Assembly: GCA_013299055.1 (NCBI GenBank)
Contig: JAAFKB010000014.1
Coordinates: forward strand, 1 to 54,809
DNA from: Sphaerotilus sp.
Lineage (GTDB): Bacteria > Pseudomonadota > Gammaproteobacteria > Burkholderiales > Burkholderiaceae_C
Direction of reading: 5' to 3'
DNA: 54,809 bases
Under the pieces are notes generated by a model. That model saw nothing but the letters and a program-made list of their open reading frames with translations, did no database searches and was not told the origin of the DNA. Numbering within the stretch: the stretch's first letter is position 1; each line of letters starts with the position of its first letter. Position numbers and translations under genes: made by a program. Of the stretch, positions 52,137 through 54,809 are shown in pieces.

Positions 52137-53557
52137 CGCTCGACGGTTCGCGTGCTTCGTTCCACCGGCGCGACCAAGTCGCCGACATGGGCCTTCTTGA
52201 GACGAGCAGTGAGTTCCTGCAGCCGCTGTTCCTGGTAGTCGTTACGGTAGGGGTTGGTGGCGATCGCGGTGTAGTCGCGGATGTCCTCCCCTTGCTCGTT
52301 CAGGGTCAGCCGTTCGACCCCGAAATACTCTTGGTACATCTCCGTGCCGGTCATGGAGCGCGGGTCGGGCTGTGCATCCAGGTCTGCTTCCGACCGAACG
52401 CTGCCCCACTCGCCGCTGTCCTCATGCGGGGCGACCCGTCGGACGCTGCCCGTTCCCGCATCGACCTGGAGGCGAACGACCTCGTCGGGCACCAGCGTCG
52501 CCAGAACGACCGGGCTGTGGGTGGTGGCGATGAACTGGACGCGCGGAAAGTTCTTCCTCAGGGCCGGGATGAGCTTCGCCTGCCAGATGGGGTGCAGATA
52601 GAGGTCGATCTCATCGATCAGCACTAGGCCCTGGAAGGTCTTGCAGTCGATTGCTTTCGTGCTCCCCTGCGGCTTTTGCGCTTCCCAAACGATGTGGCCG
52701 ACCAGATCGGCGATCCATGCGATCGTCGATTGATAGCCGTGCGCGAGGGCGATCGCCGGCACTTTCACCGTCGAGTCCCCCATGGTTTGCGAGAAGCGCG
52801 CGCTTTCCACGAGATCGCTTGCGAGCGTTATGCCGCTGCGGCCGCGCAATTCGAGTGCGGAGATGTCCTTGGGAAGGATGTCGGTGTCGATTAGGACGCT
52901 CTGGAGGATGCTCGAATACTTCCGGGTGACCTGGGCATTCTCGAATGCTGTGATGAAGTCGGTGCTGATGAGTTGCTGCGTCGGCTCGAACAGCGACCGC
53001 ATGCGGTTGACCGTCGGCCGAACCAGCTCTGCGGAACTGTTCGAGCTCGGGAGCGTCCGATTCACACCGTACCCTACGACGAACCATCCCGTCTGTTCCT
53101 TCGCGCGCGCCTCGTCGAGCGGATCCTCGTCCTCGACGCGAAGGGATTCGTCTTCGAACTTGGAATTGGCTCGCAGCGTCGACTGAGCCGGGCGTAACGT
53201 CACTTCCGAGGTCAACCGGCGACCGACGGCGGGCGGCGGCGCGCTCTTGGCGCGCCGCTTCGGCGCGACCGACGCCACGGGCGAGTCGATCTCGGGGACG
53301 CTGAAACACGCCGTGATCTTCATGTCGTCGGTCTGCCGCCGGTCCGCCAGATGGGCGACACTGTTCCCGGCCAGACCATTGACCAGCAACTTGCCCGCCG
53401 CAGCCAACGCTATGGCTTGGAGGATCGAGGACTTACCAGTGCCGTTCTCCCCGATCAGAACGCTCCACATCCGGGGGGCGCCGTCATTCGACGTGAACTT
53501 GAGCTCGAAGTCCCGCAGCCGTTTCAGGTTCTGTATCTTTATGGATTCGATGTACAT
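52133..53557 (-). CDS. ptuA: AAA/ABC-type ATPase of a second Septu-like pair (PtuA-like)
   Basis: A 474-residue ATPase: start MYIESIKIQNLKRLRDFELK, Walker A GENGTGKSS at residues 36-44 and Walker B LVLIDEIDLYLHPIWQ. A basic Pro/Ala-rich insert (KRRAKSAPPPAVGRR) near residue 100 and a C-terminal charged tail set it apart from the ATPase at 29097, with which it shares the position of Walker A. The ATG at 53557 has GAGG upstream; a GTG at 53563 is possible. The gap 53558-53812 before the IS scrap contains no gene. Confidence 0.87.
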   Translation of the reverse strand: MYIESIKIQNLKRLRDFELKFTSNDGAPRMWSVLIGENGTGKSSILQAIALAAAGKLLVNGLAGNSVAHLADRRQTDDMKITACFSVPEIDSPVASVAPKRRAKSAPPPAVGRRLTSEVTLRPAQSTLRANSKFEDESLRVEDEDPLDEARAKEQTGWFVVGYGVNRTLPSSNSSAELVRPTVNRMRSLFEPTQQLISTDFITAFENAQVTRKYSSILQSVLIDTDILPKDISALELRGRSGITLASDLVESARFSQTMGDSTVKVPAIALAHGYQSTIAWIADLVGHIVWEAQKPQGSTKAIDCKTFQGLVLIDEIDLYLHPIWQAKLIPALRKNFPRVQFIATTHSPVVLATLVPDEVVRLQVDAGTGSVRRVAPHEDSGEWGSVRSEADLDAQPDPRSMTGTEMYQEYFGVERLTLNEQGEDIRDYTAIATNPYRNDYQEQRLQELTARLKKAHVGDLVAPVERSTRTVER

Positions 53558-53812
53558 GGGCACCTCAGCTGGAGTAGCTTCCTGCTCGTGATTGCACCGT
53601 CAGCCGTAACCGATCAGTGTGTCGCCTTTAATGCTCACAGCACCTCGCGATGGATGACAAGAATATAGCGGCATGTGCCCCCAGAAGTTCGAGCTGAGGG
53701 CGCGTCAGGCGCACCATGTGGTGCCCCCGGTGTCGCGGCATCGTAAGCTTCTCCAGCCAGTAAACAGCCGCCGAAATCAGAGAATGCGGCCCAGCCCGAA
53801 AGGCTCTACCCG

Positions 53813-53896
53813 ATGAGGAAGAGCAAGTTCAGCTCGAACCAGATCGCGGCGATCCTGAAAGAAGCAGCAGCCGCGCCGCAGCGATACGCCCCCTGA
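53813..53896 (+). mobile_element. Remnant of IS3-family transposase orfA
   Basis: The plus strand opens with ATG and reads MRKSKFSSNQIAAILKEA, which strongly resembles the N-terminus of IS3-group OrfA (the MxKSKF...QIxAILKE start). After about 18 codons the reading changes to unrelated sequence and stops at 53896. Only the 5' scrap of the insertion sequence remains; its other end and orfB are absent. It overlaps the 3' end of mntA on the opposite strand. Confidence 0.7.
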
Positions 53897-54194
53897 AGAC
53901 CTCGTCGAGCGTGATCCAGTCGACCACGTCGACCCGCCAGGGCAGATCGGATTCGGAGAACGCCTCCGCCAGCGCGGCTTGTTCGTCCAGCGTGAGCGCA
54001 TGGGCGCCGATCACGGCCAGATCGAGATCCGACCAGAGCTTGGGCGGATGCGCGCCGCCACCGGCGCGCGAACCGAAGGCCCAGATCTCCCGTTCGGGCA
54101 GCAGCCGGGCCAGGATCTGCCGCACGAGGGCCAGATGGTGCGGCTCGATCGACAGCCGTGCTGCCAGAGCCACCTCATCGGCCGGCTCGGTCAT
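53829..54194 (-). CDS. mntA: MntA-type minimal nucleotidyltransferase antitoxin
   Basis: A 121-residue MNT protein: AFGSRAGGGA (Gly41-Ser42) followed by SDLDLAVIG (Asp56 and Asp58), the GSx10DxD catalytic pattern. MntA antitoxins add AMP units to HepT toxins and silence them. The last 12 to 17 residues, RLLLLSGSPRSGSS, come from the IS3 scrap on the other strand and replace the natural end, so the antitoxin may be altered. The ATG overlaps the hepT stop by four bases (ATGA). Confidence 0.85.
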   Translation of the reverse strand: MTEPADEVALAARLSIEPHHLALVRQILARLLPEREIWAFGSRAGGGAHPPKLWSDLDLAVIGAHALTLDEQAALAEAFSESDLPWRVDVVDWITLDEVFRGRIAAARLLLLSGSPRSGSS

Positions 54195-54619
54195 CCCCGG
54201 CGCTCCAGTGCTTCGAGCAGCCCGCGCGCATCGGCCACGAAGGGTCGGATGCCTTCGTGGACCTGCCGCGCCTTGCTCACGTCATAGGTGTGCGAGGTCG
54301 TGCCGCGCATCTGCCGGTAGCGAAACCAGGCCTCGACATCCCGCACCAGCCCCTTTTCCGCCCCGACCCGCAGCAGGTCGCGAAAGCCCAGCTGGTCGGT
54401 CTCTCCCGGTGTGGCCGCTTCCGCCTCGATCTGGCGCTTCAGCATCTTCGTCGCCAGCTCGTAGACGAACTCGAAGTTCTGAATGACGCCGGCGAACAGC
54501 GTGTTGCGCACCGCGTCCGACTGGGCCTGCAGCCACACCACGTCGTCGGTGACGCGCAGGCTGTCATCCAGCGAGGTCAGGGCGTGGCGCAGCGGGGAGA
54601 GGTCGAGGGTGAAGGGCAC
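54191..54619 (-). CDS. hepT: HepT-type HEPN ribonuclease toxin
   Basis: A 142-residue helical protein with a HEPN RNase motif R-x4-H-x-Y: Arg105, His110 and Tyr112 in RGTTSHTY, the signature of HepT toxins. HepT cleaves RNA and is silenced by its neighbour MntA. It starts at a GTG (54619) and ends in a four-base overlap with mntA. It follows gyrB by eight bases and could be read from the gyrB promoter. Confidence 0.87.
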   Translation of the reverse strand: MPFTLDLSPLRHALTSLDDSLRVTDDVVWLQAQSDAVRNTLFAGVIQNFEFVYELATKMLKRQIEAEAATPGETDQLGFRDLLRVGAEKGLVRDVEAWFRYRQMRGTTSHTYDVSKARQVHEGIRPFVADARGLLEALERRG

Positions 54620-54627
54620 GTTGAACG

Positions 54628-54809
54628 TCAGGCGTCGATGTTCGCCGCCCTCAACGCATTCGTCTCGATGAACTCCCGACGAGGCTCCACCTCATCCCCC
54701 ATCAGCATCGTGAACACCTTGTCCGCCTCGATCGCATCCTCGATCTGCACGCGCAGCAGGCGGCGCACGGTCGGGTCCATCGTGGTTTCCCACAGCTGGC
54801 TGGGGTTCA
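54628..54809 (-). CDS. gyrB: DNA gyrase subunit B, C-terminal end
   Basis: The last 59 codons of a minus-strand gene run off the window: [46 protein letters not shown] and a final NIDA. This is the conserved GyrB C-terminus. GyrB supplies ATPase activity to gyrase for negative supercoiling. Its presence anchors the window near a chromosomal replication-origin-linked gene. Confidence 0.95.
   Translation of the reverse strand, partial: NPSQLWETTMDPTVRRLLRVQIEDAIEADKVFTMLMGDEVEPRREFIETNALRAANIDA

Overview
The window looks like chromosome of a high-GC betaproteobacterium of the order Burkholderiales. This rests on gene content and protein style: a DUF4148 protein, a YaeQ protein, a fused TRAP transporter, many GTG/TTG starts, TAAAAT-type -10 boxes, and purE-purK-tsaC and tsaB-rimI-udg blocks. 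A Leptothrix/Sphaerotilus-like genus is possible (a large Tat-exported multicopper oxidase is present), but the sequence alone does not prove it. No rRNA, tRNA, CRISPR array or prophage is visible.

Layout: (1) 1-5816, minus strand: tonB-exbB-exbD-exbD, a periplasmic repeat protein, two alpha/beta hydrolases and the first codons of an exported protein, probably a TonB-dependent receptor. An identical 16-bp near-palindrome lies upstream of tonB and upstream of the last gene, suggesting one LacI-type regulon for uptake and processing of a large substrate. (2) 5998-14267: a catabolic cluster. SDR, epimerase-like SDR, TRAP transporter, binding protein and VOC protein are on the minus strand. A MaoC/HTD2-like dehydratase, a class III CoA-transferase and an IclR regulator are divergent on the plus strand. 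(3) 14324-16010: yaeQ, an HEIAH metalloprotease-like protein and an ABM monooxygenase-like protein. (4) 16060-19675: an operon of multicopper oxidase, an unknown 130-residue protein and a Sco-cytochrome c fusion, behind a perfect palindrome. (5) 19743-22236: a YebC protein, then a small restriction-modification island: ribbon-helix-helix protein, beta-class DNA methyltransferase and a broken convergent gene that looks like the lost restriction enzyme. (6) 32207 down to 22290, minus strand: a surface-polysaccharide operon with WbpB/WbpD/WbpE-type nucleotide-sugar enzymes, flippase, acyltransferase, two glycosyltransferases and a methyltransferase. A Septu-like ATPase/HNH pair (PtuA/PtuB) is embedded inside it. 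(7) 32286-49041: mostly housekeeping genes: lysS, a beta-hydroxyacid dehydrogenase, PNPOx, an M61 peptidase, enoyl-CoA hydratase, a CAP protein, a CnoX-like thioredoxin, purE-purK, a Sua5-type t6A gene, a lipoprotein, dacB and tsaB-rimI-udg. (8) 49249-54619: a defence-like island between udg and gyrB. It holds a NERD-nuclease/UvrD-type helicase, convergent with a second and divergent PtuA/PtuB-like pair, then an IS3-family orfA scrap and a HepT/MntA (HEPN/MNT) toxin-antitoxin pair. The 3' end of gyrB closes the window.

Most noteworthy are the two different Septu-like pairs within 25 kb, one inside a sugar operon; the multicopper oxidase/Sco-cytochrome operon; the duplicated operator tying the Ton system to its putative receptor; and the inactivated restriction gene beside an apparently intact methyltransferase with three phased half-sites upstream. 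No longer stretch than about 270 bases lacks a gene; the largest gaps (5728-5997, 49042-49248 and 53558-53812) are described under neighbouring entries.
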